Positions 22,031 through 32,935 of a stretch of 64,000 nt of DNA are shown here, piece by piece; position 1 is the first letter of the stretch, and each line of letters begins with the position of its first letter. Under the pieces are notes generated by a model. The model ran no database searches. It was not told the origin of the DNA and worked only from the letters and a program-made list of their open reading frames with translations. Position numbers and translations under genes: made by a program. The stretch is from Molanna angustata (lineage: Eukaryota > Arthropoda > Insecta > Trichoptera > Molannidae). The stretch covers positions 5,818,174 to 5,882,173 of the forward strand of contig OY754986.1 of assembly GCA_963576475.1 (NCBI GenBank). The letters run 5' to 3'.

Positions 22031-23183
22031 AAAATAACTCAATTATTAAAATCACACTTTGATTGTTACATTTTTAAATGTAAATGAAACCATTGATGTT
22101 TATAAGGAGATAAATGTATGTATTCGGTTCTCTCTAGCTACCCAGTTAGGAACATTAGGTACGTAATGGCATAAAAAAAACATATCTAGTCGGTAAATAA
22201 TCGCAGAATCATAAAGGTCGTCAAGCAAATATACTTTATAGTATGAATCCTAATTTTGTCTAGTACCTACCTACCTACAATAAAAAAGAAAACATCAGTT
22301 TTTTCCTACCTACTTTAAGACGACAGCTATCAAAGTGCTTTCATTTTCCAAAGATTTTTTTAAACAAAAATTTGTTTATCCTATCTAGGCTCAAATGATG
22401 TTGCTATCTACCTTACATACTTTGAATACGACTTTGAATCAAGTTTCCCAGTGAGGAAAACTTGTTTCCGAAGTTGCCGTCTAAACGAGCAGAACAAATC
22501 TGTTTTATGCTGAACCAAAGACGCGTTTTGGCCACTATTATCATAATCGTACATTTTTCCTGAATTCATTAAGCCCGTCTCAGCTATTTTCCATTTTCTC
22601 GCTAAACACACACACACACACACACACACATATCCACCCACACGCGCGCCCTCGGGGTTGAAACTTTCAGGTTTCAGAATATTATTCAAGGAAAGATTTC
22701 GCGAAATAAAAGGATAGGACTCGGTGACGACAAAACTTGGACGATTTCCCGTAGACAAATTTTCAAAATAGAACAAAAACTTTATAACTTATACCTTCCT
22801 AATACACATAATATTGAAATGTCAATACGAGAGCTTTGGAAAGCATTTCGCCTAGATTTCTTTTATGTCACTGACTGTTGTTCCATAAATTGTCGTATTT
22901 GAATCATACGAATTTTGTCTAGGAGATAAGGTCATTCTTTAAAGTTACATATTACATAATATATAACGATCTCCGATTTTTACTCTCCAGTCTTGACTTG
23001 ATACTGTGTCGACATGTTCAGAGAAATAAATTCTTTAAAATTATTACGAATAAAAACCATAGTTTTAATCCACAAATTGAGTTAAAATTAGCCTGAGCGC
23101 TTTCGATGGTTACACCATCATCCTCGGAGGCGACAATAAAAACTAAATATAATATAACAAAATGGCCAGTACATAGTTTGAGT

Positions 23184-23212
23184 TGGGGGGTGGGGGGTTC
23201 TTAGGGCGGGGG
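23184..23212 (+). other. G-quadruplex-capable G-rich tract
   Basis: Four G-runs (GGGGGG, GGGGGG, GGG, GGGGG) separated by 1 to 6 bases fit the usual quadruplex pattern. It stands out from the AT-rich context. No promoter or gene is attached. Confidence 0.6.
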
Positions 23213-23440
23213 TGTGGTAAAGAGAAAGCGGTACGTACATACATAAAGCAAACAATCGGTGCACATTATTTTAGCAGTGGAGAGGACATAGGTATTTGAA
23301 TATTTATGAGATTATCATTATTTTTGAGATGTTTTTGTTAATCTCTAATATTTCTAGAGCATCCAGTTTTCGTCCCTTCGACTCCAGATGTAGAACCACT
23401 ACACTGTTACGATCAAAATTATTAAACAACATTAAACTTA

Positions 23441-24440
23441 ATCCAACTGTCGATTCGTTCATGAGAATTCAATTCTCTTAATGAATCGACATTATTAAGC
23501 CAAGATGCGTGTACGAAGGAAAATTTTGTATGGTGTAGTGGACTTTTTGCATGCTAATAACACGAACTAGAGGCCTCGCAGCATATATGTTCCCCACACA
23601 TGGATTTACTCAGAATTCGGAGTAGAACATTTTATGTGAGTTTTGTGTGTCTGTGTGTGTGTGTGTGGTGTGTGTGTGTGTCCGTCCCCCCCTTATAACT
23701 TTTGATCCGCTCAATTTACAGAGCCCAAAATTTCAGAATATATAAACAGTTATAGGCTTACAAAACTTTTATACTCAGAATTTCGAATTTTTCTTTGAGT
23801 CAGGGGTGATCAACTTTTGAATTTTTACTTTATTTTTCCATATATCTCAGAAACCATACAAGCTAGAACGCTGAAAATTGGTACAAACATAGGCAAATAC
23901 AAAATCTCAAATGAGATTATTCAAAAAAATTCCAGGGTTTCTCAAACATTTTTTATTAAGAAAAGTATTTTTTTTATGATAAATTTATGAGTTTAACTGC
24001 CTATTTTTCCAAAACTTTTACAATTATCGACCCCAACTAGATAATTTAATTTTTTATAAAAAATATTAGCATTGTAGTAGAAGTTCTCAATTTTTTTTAA
24101 CAATTTTTTTAAAAATTGAATTTAGTGACGACATTGCTTCATACATTTTGTATGGCAGTCGCCTATAAACAATATGTAAGAAGACTTAATAGTTTGATAC
24201 TTCATCTCCAAACATACATACATACCATCATGCTATTTTCATATTCTGGGTAGGAAAAAAGGACCTTCCTCCATACTATCCTATCTTGACATACATACCT
24301 ACATATTATGTTGTACAGAAAACAAAATATCTGACAATATTCAATAATTTGTATTTATGGGTTTATAGTTTGGTACATATTCTTCAACTATGCATACTAT
24401 CGCTATCGACAGTTGGATCTCATGTGTTACATGCAACTAG
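23441..24440 (-). mobile_element. Helentron-like element, copy 2
   Basis: Minus-strand copy. Its right end is the ATCCAACTGTCGAT at 23441, preceded (on the element strand) by an AGAATTGAATTCT palindrome. Its left end is CTAGTTGCATGTAACACATG ending at 24440. An internal GT/CA run lies at about 23645-23682. Its right-hand 200 bp differ from copies 1 and 4 and share GCATGCAAAAAGTCCACTAC with copies 3 and 5, so two subtypes exist. It is non-coding. Confidence 0.8.
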
Positions 24441-24476
24441 TGAAATAAATTCTCTTGAACAAATCGACAGTTGGAC
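24441..24476 (+). repeat. Isolated Helentron-like right end
   Basis: TTCTCTTGAACAAATCGACA followed by GTTGGA is a right terminus in plus orientation, sitting directly against the left end of copy 2. It suggests one element inserted at the end of another, or a deletion that left only a terminus. Confidence 0.65.
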
Positions 24477-24884
24477 TATGCAATAATGTAGGTACTCAAA
24501 TTGGTTCGATCTTTTCAATTTTATAAAGTTCTCACAAGTAACGCTATTCAATACAAAATAGTGTTTCCTATTATAAACCTTAATAATTAATTCAATGTTG
24601 CTATGGTTCATAACATATTCCAACCACGACAATAGATTTTACATAATGTTGCTATAATCATATTTAAAGACGAAAATGGATGCATAATACCTACATAACA
24701 CAAAGGTTCGTCTATCAGTATCCATTAAATAAATCTAACCTTACATACATGATAATAATAACAATATCAAAATAATTATACCTATGAAAATATATAATGA
24801 GCTTCGTATACCTTCATTACTTACACCTTTTATCTCGTATTTCTGAATAATATAAGTAGATTCATAATTTTCATAGATAAAATC
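24477..24884. other. Unassigned AT-rich sequence
   Basis: Nothing recognised. Confidence 0.35.
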
Positions 24885-25040
24885 GAATATCAAATCGACG
24901 CATATACATATCATCGCTCCATGTCCCTTATTAGGTAGGCAGAGAGAATCGACATACAAACATATCACAGCATGTCTCTAATTAGGTAGGCAGAGAGAAT
25001 CTACATACATACATACATATCATCACCACACTTTGTCCCT
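24885..25040 (-). repeat. About three tandem copies of a LINE-F 3' end
   Basis: The phrase TTAGGTAGGCAGAGAGAATC recurs roughly every 55-60 bp, with CATACATA runs between. In reverse complement it is GATTCTCTCTGCCTACCTAA, the last codons and 3' end of the LINE-F polymerase seen complete at 49505-49725 (CTCTCTGCCTACCCCGAATA). Tandem LINE tails can arise by unequal exchange. Confidence 0.65.
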
Positions 25041-25736
25041 AATTAGGTAGACAACATCATTTCCTCAAACCCCTAGTCACTCTTCCATTAACCTTTTTCT
25101 GTTAAATTATTGTATTTATATGATCACATATAATTTTAATGTACTAAGTGAAAACACGTTATTAGTTTCCTTGTTTGTTTAATCCATCTTATGTAAAAAC
25201 TGTGGGTTTTCTATTGAATATAATAAATATTAAAATATATACCTACATATTAACGAATAAAATGTATTTCATATATCTGGGTTTAATTTCGTTCAAGAAA
25301 ACCTTATTTATGAAATGAAATAAATACATTAATAATATGTAGGTCCTGCGTATTTCAGAATTTTTTCTTTATTATGTTTTCTTTATTTTAGGAATGATGG
25401 CATTTCTCAAACATTCGCAGTTTTCAATACCAATACCTACGTGTAGGTATATAAAAAAAAATTTTTTTTTACAATAGACAACCGTATATTGGTATTAACT
25501 TTTCAAAGATGTGAAGAAGAAACACATGTAAACAATTGAGAAAATTATGAAAAAAAATAACAGAAAATAATTTCTTCCTTTTCTTCTTCGTTTAGTAAAT
25601 AAATAAATTAATTCTAAAACAAATTTAAACTCGTGTACAATTACTTGTTATGTAGATACACGTTAAATAAACAAAAAAAAATATTATATCTTCGCACCAT
25701 GGGTTTTTTGGCTTAAATTATTGGGTTTTGAATATA
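25041..25736. other. Unassigned AT-rich sequence
   Basis: Nothing recognised apart from A and T runs. Confidence 0.35.
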
Positions 25737-25858
25737 CGGTTGCGGGAAAGGGTTGGCTGGGGGAAACACAGGACGGAGATAGATGGAGTTCATTAGAGGA
25801 GGCCTACATCAAGCAGTGGAGAGATGGCTGACAAAGAAGAAGAAAAAGAAATATTCTA
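25737..25858 (+). pseudogene. RTE-like LINE C-terminal scrap with GAA tail
   Basis: Reads VAGKGWLGETQDGDRWSS then LEEAYIKQWRDG and a stop, followed by a GAA-rich tail. This is the last part of an RTE-type polymerase, comparable with 3135-3492 and 63494-63972. Only the extreme 3' end was copied. Confidence 0.7.
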
Positions 25859-26027
25859 TAAATTCAAATTCATATCAATTATCAAGTACCTGCACACCAC
25901 ACACACAGATAAATTGTGATGAAATTTTCAGAATCCAATACCCAGCATAATATTGTTGATTATGTGCGATAAAAAATGGCCTTAAAAATTGCGAATTCAT
26001 AAATCTCCATTATAAACTCTTGGGGTA

Positions 26028-26150
26028 GTACATACATACATACATACCATCACGCCATGTCCTTTACGGGGTAGGCAGAGAGAACCGAACGTCACTTACT
26101 TCTATCTTGACATACATTCATCGCCTCGACAACATTCATACATCGTCATC
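26028..26150 (-). pseudogene. LINE-F C-terminal scrap
   Basis: The minus strand reads MNVVEAMNVCQD and RSVLSAYPVK, the same ending as the LINE-F copy at 49505-49725 (EARNVCQERDVWRSVLSAYP), then the GGCGTGATGGTATGTATG tail. Confidence 0.7.
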
Positions 26151-26533
26151 GTCATCGTCTTGGGGTAGTGAGGAGTAAAAATAAAATACTCCGCATGAAA
26201 CTGAACTTATGGCAGGCAGCAAACTATCAAAGTCACGTTATCTGACTATAACACAAGTATGACATTTAACAGCAGTATAGCACATGTTTGTGTAAACGGT
26301 AGAGTAAGTCTTAAAGCTTGGTACAAAGTTCCTCCTAATTGCGAGTACCTACCTACAAACATACTTAAGTTGAGAGAAATTGTTCCGCACACCTTTCTAT
26401 GGGCAGATGGTGATCGAAGCCAAACTGGGAACAACCCTTAACTTACAAGTTTCACCGGGGGTTGGACTTCCCTTGTAGTTTTAAATCATGTGAGAAATAC
26501 ACGCGAGACGTCTTCAATTAAAATATATAGGTA
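26151..26533. other. Unassigned sequence
   Basis: No gene or element recognised; short open stretches on both strands have no known motif. Confidence 0.35.
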
Positions 26534-28909
26534 CTAGTTGCATGTCACACATGAGATCCAACTGTCGATGGCGACAGTATGTATAATTGATGAATACGTA
26601 CAAAACTTAAATTTAAAGATATTTTGCTTTCTATATAAAACATGTAGGTATGTATGTCAGGATAGGATAGTATGGTGGTCAATCTTTTTTTCTTACACAG
26701 AATATGAAAACAGGATAATGGTATGTATGTATTTTTGGAGATAAAGTATCAAACTATTGAGTCCCCGAAGATATTGTGTAGTGTATACTGTCTTACAAAT
26801 GGTATGAAACGATGTCGTCACTAAATTAAATTTTTGAGATGTACTACTATAATGTTAATTTTTTTTATAGTAAATTATCAAGTTAGGGTGTTTCGGCTTT
26901 TTTAGATAATTTTAAAAACTTTGAAAATATAGGTAGTTTAACACATACATTTATCATGAACAAAATGTTTTTCTAAGTAAAAAATGTTTGAGATTTTTTT
27001 GAAAATAGTTAATTTGAAATTTTTTATTTGTCTATATTCATGCCATTTTTCAGGGTTCTAGCTTATATGGTTATTGAGATATATGAAAAAATAACGAGAT
27101 CTGAACGTGCTAAATTCTTGTGATGACTGGGAGTCCACTGCAGCTGACAGCAAGGCTTGGAAAGCTATTGTTCAGGAGGCTAAAAACTTATACCTTAACT
27201 TATACCTTATTGTTAAGAGCTACTTCGAAAATCGCCACACAGTCCTTCCTGGGGGTCAATTTATTCATAAGCGACAAGTAAGCATTGGATGTCCTCAAGG
27301 TTCTGTTCTCGGTCCACTTCTTTGGAACATTCTTTTCGATGATCTATTGGATCTTCCTCTTCCGAGCAACTGTATAATTCAAGCATATGCCCATGATGCT
27401 TACATTATGATTCGTGCTGATTCTCGCAGATCAATCGAGAACTCAGCCACCCAAGCGCTGAGCTTTGTTTCTGACTGGGGTATAAAAAACAAGCTATGCT
27501 TCGTTCCGAACAAGACTTATGGCCTGGTATTTAAGGGCATACTTCGCAGACGGCCGTCCATTCAGTTTCTAGGAACTAATATTGTCTTTCGAGACCAAGT
27601 CACCTGTCTCGGAGTTATTCTAGAAAGGGGACCGAGTTTCAAAAATCATGCCAAATCATGTGTAGATAAGGCTAAGTTTGCTTTCATTAAAATAGGACAC
27701 CTCGCCAAAGCAAGCTGGGGTCTGCAATTTCCTATCGCCCGCCTTTTCTACAAAGCCGTTTATCTTGGCATCGCTTGCTATGCGGCAGGCTGTTGGTCTA
27801 ACGCCTGCGAGTTTCAGCATATTCGAAGAACCTTGCTTTCAAGCCAAAGATTCGCTCTCATTGCACTATCCAAAGCTTACAGAACAAGCCCCACCGAAGC
27901 CCTGCCAATTTTGACAGGCTTAACCCCCCTTGATCTTGAAATTCAACGTAGAGGTGCTATTTTCAATTTATTGCGAGGCCGTCCTTCTGTCGTCGGTGAC
28001 ACTTCTTTTCACCCCCCTGAAAGTCGAATGTCTCGAAGCTCAATTAAGAGAAACGTGAGCGACACTCTACTAAACATTTGGCAAAACCGCTGGACGACCT
28101 GTCTAGTTGGTAGAGTTACCTTTTTATTTTTTCCTGACGTGAGGTCGCGACTGAAATCTCCTTGGGTTGTTCCAGACTTTTGGACTTCTCAATTTCTCAC
28201 AGGACACGGTAACTTTAAAAGCTATCTCCATCGCTTCAACATTGCTCCCTCTTCCTCATGTCAGTTTTGTCAATGTCCGGACCAAACTTCGGATCACATC
28301 CTTTGGGAGTGTTCCCACCCAATTGTGTCCTCTTACAGATCGGAGCTCCTCGTTGCTGTCCGTGGGCCTCTTCAAGGTCCCATTGGACATGCGGACTTAG
28401 TGATCTCGAAGAACAATTACAAAGCCTTCAAACGATTTTGCCATAGATACGGTGCCTTATTATCCGAAGATTCTCACTGACTTTTCTGTTTCCAGAGATC
28501 TTGGTCACTTCTCTGATGCCCTACATATATGGATCTGAAGTCGCCGACAGTCCGCAAGTGTGAATCTCAATTCGCACTTGTTGATTGTTCTTTTTGCACC
28601 ATGGTGCCGAGATTGCTAATCTAGAGGGCTCCATGAGCTACTCTTCGTGCCATGCATTGTTTTTTTTTGTCATTCATTCTAGCGTTCTGCGAAGGGGCCG
28701 TTGACAGTCCCCATATGCGGAGCGGGTGGTGGTGGGTGTAGCGAAAACATTTTATAGGCCTTTAATTATCTATAGGTATTAGTTTGTGTTTTTGGCATGC
28801 AAAAAGTCCACTACATCTTACAAAATATTCCTTAATACAAGCGTCATGGCTCTAAACTACCGATTCAATTCGATTAATTACATTCTCTTGAACGAATCGA
28901 CAGTTGGAT
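26534..28909 (+). mobile_element. Helentron-like element, copy 3, containing an R1 fragment
   Basis: The left half (26534-27095) starts CTAGTTGCATGTCACACATG with the ATCCAACTGTCGAT repeat. The right end (about 28746-28909) carries GCATGCAAAAAGTCCACTAC and finishes ATCGACAGTTGGAT at 28909. Between them is an R1-clade RT fragment in place of the middle and CA-run region found in other copies. Whether the R1 piece was inserted with a deletion or was captured by the element cannot be told from one copy. Confidence 0.75.
27096..28745 (+). pseudogene. R1-clade LINE reverse transcriptase, 3' half
   Basis: A 457-codon open frame (27107-28480) holding the second half of an R1-type polymerase. It keeps the RT motif GCPQGSVLGPLLWN, the NKTYGLVFKG region, the thumb, and a C-terminal CQFCQ, H and C cluster (SDHILWECSHP). 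The active-site box that should read like YADD is YAHDA here, so one catalytic aspartate is lost. Motif A and the endonuclease are absent. R1 elements normally insert in 28S rDNA; there is no rRNA flank here, so it is a displaced or non-specific relative. The 3' UTR ends about 28745 after GGGCCGTTGACAGTCCCC. Inactive, yet the frame is still open over 1.37 kb. Confidence 0.85.
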
Positions 28910-28939
28910 TATATGTATATGGTATTATGAGTTATTTGA

Positions 28940-29697
28940 TGCATTTTTTCAATGAGTTATACTGACGAAATTCATATAATATTTGACTTGGTTACTTTAC
29001 ACAAAATAATTCACTCGATTTTGGATACCCCTGCACTAACAGAATTGATTAATTACAATATACCACGACGATCTACCAGAAAGACAGCACCATTTTATTA
29101 CAACAATACACGTACACAGACAGAATATCACTCGCTAATCAGTCGACTCCATAATACTGGAAATGAATATTCTCATTTAGGTGACATTTTTATGCTGTCC
29201 AAATACAAATATAAACAGAGGATATGCACATTTTTTTATGAGAGAAACAAACTTTGATATTTCAGTACGGATTTGTATATTTGCGATTGTTTAATGTTTG
29301 TTTTTTTTTTTCATATATTTTTTGTTTATTTATAATTTACATGACACTGATATTTTTTTTTCTATTAATAATACTTATTTATTTAATGTTTTGGTTGATT
29401 TTGAGTCCATATGTACATCGTTTTGTTATGTTTGCATACGTCTATTGATTTTTTGATTTTTGAATTTAATGTTTTTTATTTTTGAATTTACTGTTTTTTT
29501 TGGATACTTATGTACTTATATCTTTTTTTTGTTTGCTTACATGTATTTTTTTATTTTTGTCTTACTGTTTAGATTTAAGTTTTTTTTTTGCCAAGTGTAT
29601 ACCTATTGCTTTTTTTATTCTACTTATTATAATCATCAATATGTGTTTTTATCTATGTATGTAAAAGACATTTTATGCCGTTTATAAATAAATAAAT
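28940..29697 (+). pseudogene. LINE-G 3' fragment
   Basis: The open stretch 28952-29257 reads FDLVTLHKIIHSILD, then LINYNIPRRSTRKTAPFYY and a stop. This resembles the C-terminal region of jockey/CR1-type polymerases (LxFLYKIVNG, then VPRRTRQ). A very T-rich 3' UTR follows and ends in AAATAAATAAAT at about 29697. A second relic of the same type lies at 30190. Confidence 0.6.
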
Positions 29698-30189
29698 AAT
29701 TTTGTATGTCTGTGACCAATTAATTTCGTTACCAGTTTGGTAGACGAGTTCAGACAATTTATGATCAGTGAGATTTGCTGATTTTAGATTTCTATTTTTA
29801 TTTATTTTTTACACTTTCTGCCAAATAACTAAATTAAATATTTATTTTCCGAATGATGATGTATAATATCATCATTTAAAAATTTAGTTAATTCTAAATA
29901 AACACACGCAGTTTAAACAGTAATAATTAAATTAGATGACTGTGTCATCCTTCCTTTTACAGGTAGAAATTGTAACAAGAAATAATTACTTACATATATT
30001 TATATTTAAAAACCATAATTAAAATTATATCACAAAATAAAAACATTAACATTAATTAAAAAAATACATGATTAGAAATTGATCAACTATGAAAGTTGTG
30101 GTGAAATAAAATAATACTTAATACTTCATAATTAAACATAAATAGGAATGAAAACGTACAAAAGAATTTTTTGAATAAAACTACCTTTA
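29698..30189. other. Unassigned AT-rich sequence
   Basis: Nothing recognised. Confidence 0.35.
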
Positions 30190-30832
30190 TTATAAATTTA
30201 ATTTGCAATTCCCAGATTATTCAGCTTCGTTGAAGTATCATAATCTGGAATCACTTGTACACAGAAGAATTATCCTTGATCAAAGCTTACTATATAAAAT
30301 TGTTAATAATAAATTCGATTCACCGGAATTGAATAATCTCATAACTTATCGTGTTCCCTCTTAGACAACCCGACAAACTGATCTTTTCTATATTCAAAAT
30401 TATAAAACAAATCAACGAAAACATTCTACCATTCCTCGTATCTGCGAAACATAACAAAAAATTCAATAGTTTAGACATATTTCATACTCCGTATACAGGT
30501 ATATGAAAGAATTATCCAACGTGATCCGAGATAACAATATATAGATGTTTTTATTATTTTTTCGTATGAATACAGTACAACTTAATTTGCTCTCCCTCTT
30601 TTAGTTTTCCTCTGACATTCCCCGTCACTTTCCTATCCCACTATCTTTTATCATCTCTTATCATAATTTCTTTACATTTTTTTTCTCTTCTGTTGTGTTA
30701 AATATAAATAACAGTGGATATACATAATTGGATGGCAGGCCAAGCCATGGATTGTACAACTTAGCATATATATTTTAATGAATGTAACCTGTTCATCTGT
30801 GTATACCCCCAATAAAATAAAATAAAATAAAT
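30190..30832 (+). pseudogene. LINE-G-like 3' fragment with AAATA tail
   Basis: Broken frames read RRIILDQSLLYKIVNNKF, then LITYRVPS, stop, TTRQTDLFYIQ. This lines up with the 28.95 kb copy and the same part of jockey/CR1-type proteins. Frame breaks are frequent. The 3' UTR ends in an AATAAAATAAAATAAA run at about 30811-30831. Confidence 0.55.
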
Positions 30833-31150
30833 GTTTATTCAATATTTATAGATTTTGTATATTTTGTTACTTTTATCCTTTTATCTCTAAGCACGTCTAT
30901 TTTTTCTATGTAACTTCTCTTTGGGAAATAATGTAATAACACATTCATATTTAACAACTTTATAATAAACTTGATATTTTGTATAAAACAAAAATGTGTG
31001 TAATAATTTATTTTATTTTATTTATTTAACATCTTGGCAACAAAAAAGGGATTGGGAAGGAACAAGAAAAGGAAATCAAGTTCAGGTGTTTAGGGATAAA
31101 TATTACGTAGCAAAGGGAAGGAAGGAAAAGGAGAGAGATCAGGTATTTTC
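30833..31150. other. Unassigned AT-rich sequence
   Basis: Nothing recognised; purine-rich at 31040-31150. Confidence 0.35.
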
Positions 31151-31154
31151 GGAG

Positions 31155-31620
31155 AGATAATAATAATAATAAAAATTTATAAAGCGCCGTTTAGTGATAC
31201 AAGATCACTCCAAGGGCGCTGTAGCTTATTTGTTGGCTCTACGAAACAAGGCAGTCTTAAGAAGTTTACCGAAGGTGTCAATGCTCCACGTACATATGTC
31301 AAGAGGCAATTTATTCCATTTCAAAGGCCCGTTCATACTAAAACCGCGATCATAGTAAGCCGCCTTATTGACTCTGTCCAATTCTTTTAAAGAGTTGGTA
31401 CTCTGTGATTCAGACGATCTCAGCGTAAGCTGCCTCCCCGATGGAACATTCCTCTGGCACAATTCCTGAATGTAGTGTGGAGCCAAGTCGTTCAGAGCTT
31501 TAAACACCATCAGGCATACCTTATAGTCCACTCGTTCTGGATATCCCTGCTTTAACCTTTTCTTGAAAATGGAAAGCGAGTTTGACGAAGTTATATCAGG
31601 ACTCAAATTATTCCAGAGTA
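31155..31620 (-). pseudogene. CR1-like LINE 3' end fused to a second LINE end
   Basis: The 126-codon frame at 31606-31226 is a chimera. Its start (SPDITSSNSLSIFKKRLK) matches the very C-terminus of the CR1-X family (SPEIASSNSLSIFKKKLR at 56.9 kb). It then switches to VDYKVCLMVFKALNDLAPHY, YYDRGFSMNGPLKWNKLP and TFGKLLKTALF, the C-terminus of a different CR1-type polymerase. The 3' UTR at 31225-31155 contains a GCGCC-rich hairpin phrase and ends in an ATT repeat, as CR1-type LINEs do. The open frame through the join is probably accidental. Confidence 0.7.
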
Positions 31621-32650
31621 TATGTGTGATGTATGTATAATTGTTTTTTCTCTTAATAAATATAATATTATATAAATAACATATTTTCAGTCATATAGTT
31701 GATTTCGATTTAGCCATATATGCTCACTTGAGTTGGAAACAGGATCTGTTCCCTAAGATTGTGTCAAACTTTCAAACAACGGAACTGTTTCGTAAATTAA
31801 TACCAGACGAAATCCTTCATTCTAAGGATTCGGATAAGAAAGGACGGATATTAAGAGCGAAAGTCCTCAATCTGTCGATTTTGGGTCAGGAATGCATTTG
31901 GGAACTGGGGAATCTCAAATCGTGACAAAACGGTCTACGACCCTTCCCTTGCCATCGTCCAAAACATGACATTCAACTGAATAATTCAAATCAATTAAGT
32001 TCAAAATCGGAATATTTCAACTTGAGGGAGGCAATATTTGAATTCCTATTGGTGTGAATGGAAAATCTGGACAGATAAAGTAATCAGTTCAATAAATACC
32101 TCCCTATTATGTAGGTTAGTGGTATAGCGGGGAATTGCTGGTTCAACAATTATATATGCTGGCAGATTCTTTGGCAGAGGGCACACTTCTCCTGCAGTCT
32201 AAGCGTGCGTCTTTGAAGGTGGTAAAGCGATTACATATAGCGGTTAAAAACTGTTAAAATATTTTTAAACTGCGATTTCATTGTTCATTTATGCGGTGAA
32301 GATAGCGAAGATGATGGGGTACAGGTAGTGGGTTTTATGAATTGGCGACGGTCACAATGACGCAGAAAAAATATGAGAAGCATTTTTCCGATGACAAGTG
32401 GGAAATATTTTTATGTTTTTGGGGTTGCCAACTCACAGGCACGAAACTGTTAATGCACATTAAGTAGACACCGTAGCGGATTATTTTTGACAGCGGTATG
32501 AGAAGCGGTGATGAGCGCGGATATGAATCCCTGAAGAAGCTTCTCGATTGTCAATGGCAATTGGCTTAGCGCATTACTTCTTCCGGCGATAGGTACACAA
32601 AGTCACCACAATTTTGATAATTTTAATTAAATATCAATTAAAGGGTACGA
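31621..32650. other. Unassigned sequence
   Basis: No recognised element. The open stretch 31728-31925 (65 codons) shows no known motif. Confidence 0.35.
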
Positions 32651-32654
32651 CTGT

Positions 32655-32815
32655 AGGTATTCATTGGAAGGATGGATATGGATGATGTAGTAAGAGACTT
32701 GGAAGCAATCAGTGTAACCAATTGGAAGGTGCGGGCGATGGTCCGGGTATAGTGGCAGAAAGCTCTTGAGGAAGCCAAGACTCATGATGGGCTGTAGCGT
32801 CATTGCTGACGATGA
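32655..32815 (+). pseudogene. LINE-E C-terminal scrap
   Basis: Reads DVVRDLEAISVTNWKVRA, then LEEAKTHDGL and a stop. This is the last part of the polymerase also seen, longer, at 50480-50970 (FWRRPGPRMG in another frame). Only the extreme 3' end is present. Confidence 0.65.
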
Positions 32816-32926
32816 CGACATATGTATGTACATACATAATATAATTTAGGTAGGTTCCTTGCTTTTCAGGCAACTTATAGGTGCCTACTCTGGCAAACTA
32901 GCGAAAGTTGCGGAGGGGCGTTGCAT

Positions 32927-32935
32927 TATAAAAGG
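32927..32935 (+). promoter_or_regulatory. Candidate TATA box
   Basis: TATAAAAGG fits a strong insect TATA box. The sequence 25-35 bp downstream (TCATGTATAC) could hold a start site. An ATG at about 33001 opens only seven codons (MSGEPHC). Without a downstream gene this stays weak. Confidence 0.25.

Larger units (their letters stand above)
21816..23440. other. Unassigned sequence with hairpin, CA run and G-rich tract
   Basis: Contains a hairpin at 21957-22030, a CA run at about 22609-22630 and a G-rich tract at 23184-23212. A minus-strand open stretch at 22776-22408 (122 codons) runs through the CA repeat; I do not recognise it and it has no supporting signals. No gene is supported. Confidence 0.4.

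Noticed and set aside
22408..22776. 122-codon minus-strand protein gene
   Set aside because: Runs through a CA repeat and has no recognisable domain, splice context or conservation evidence.
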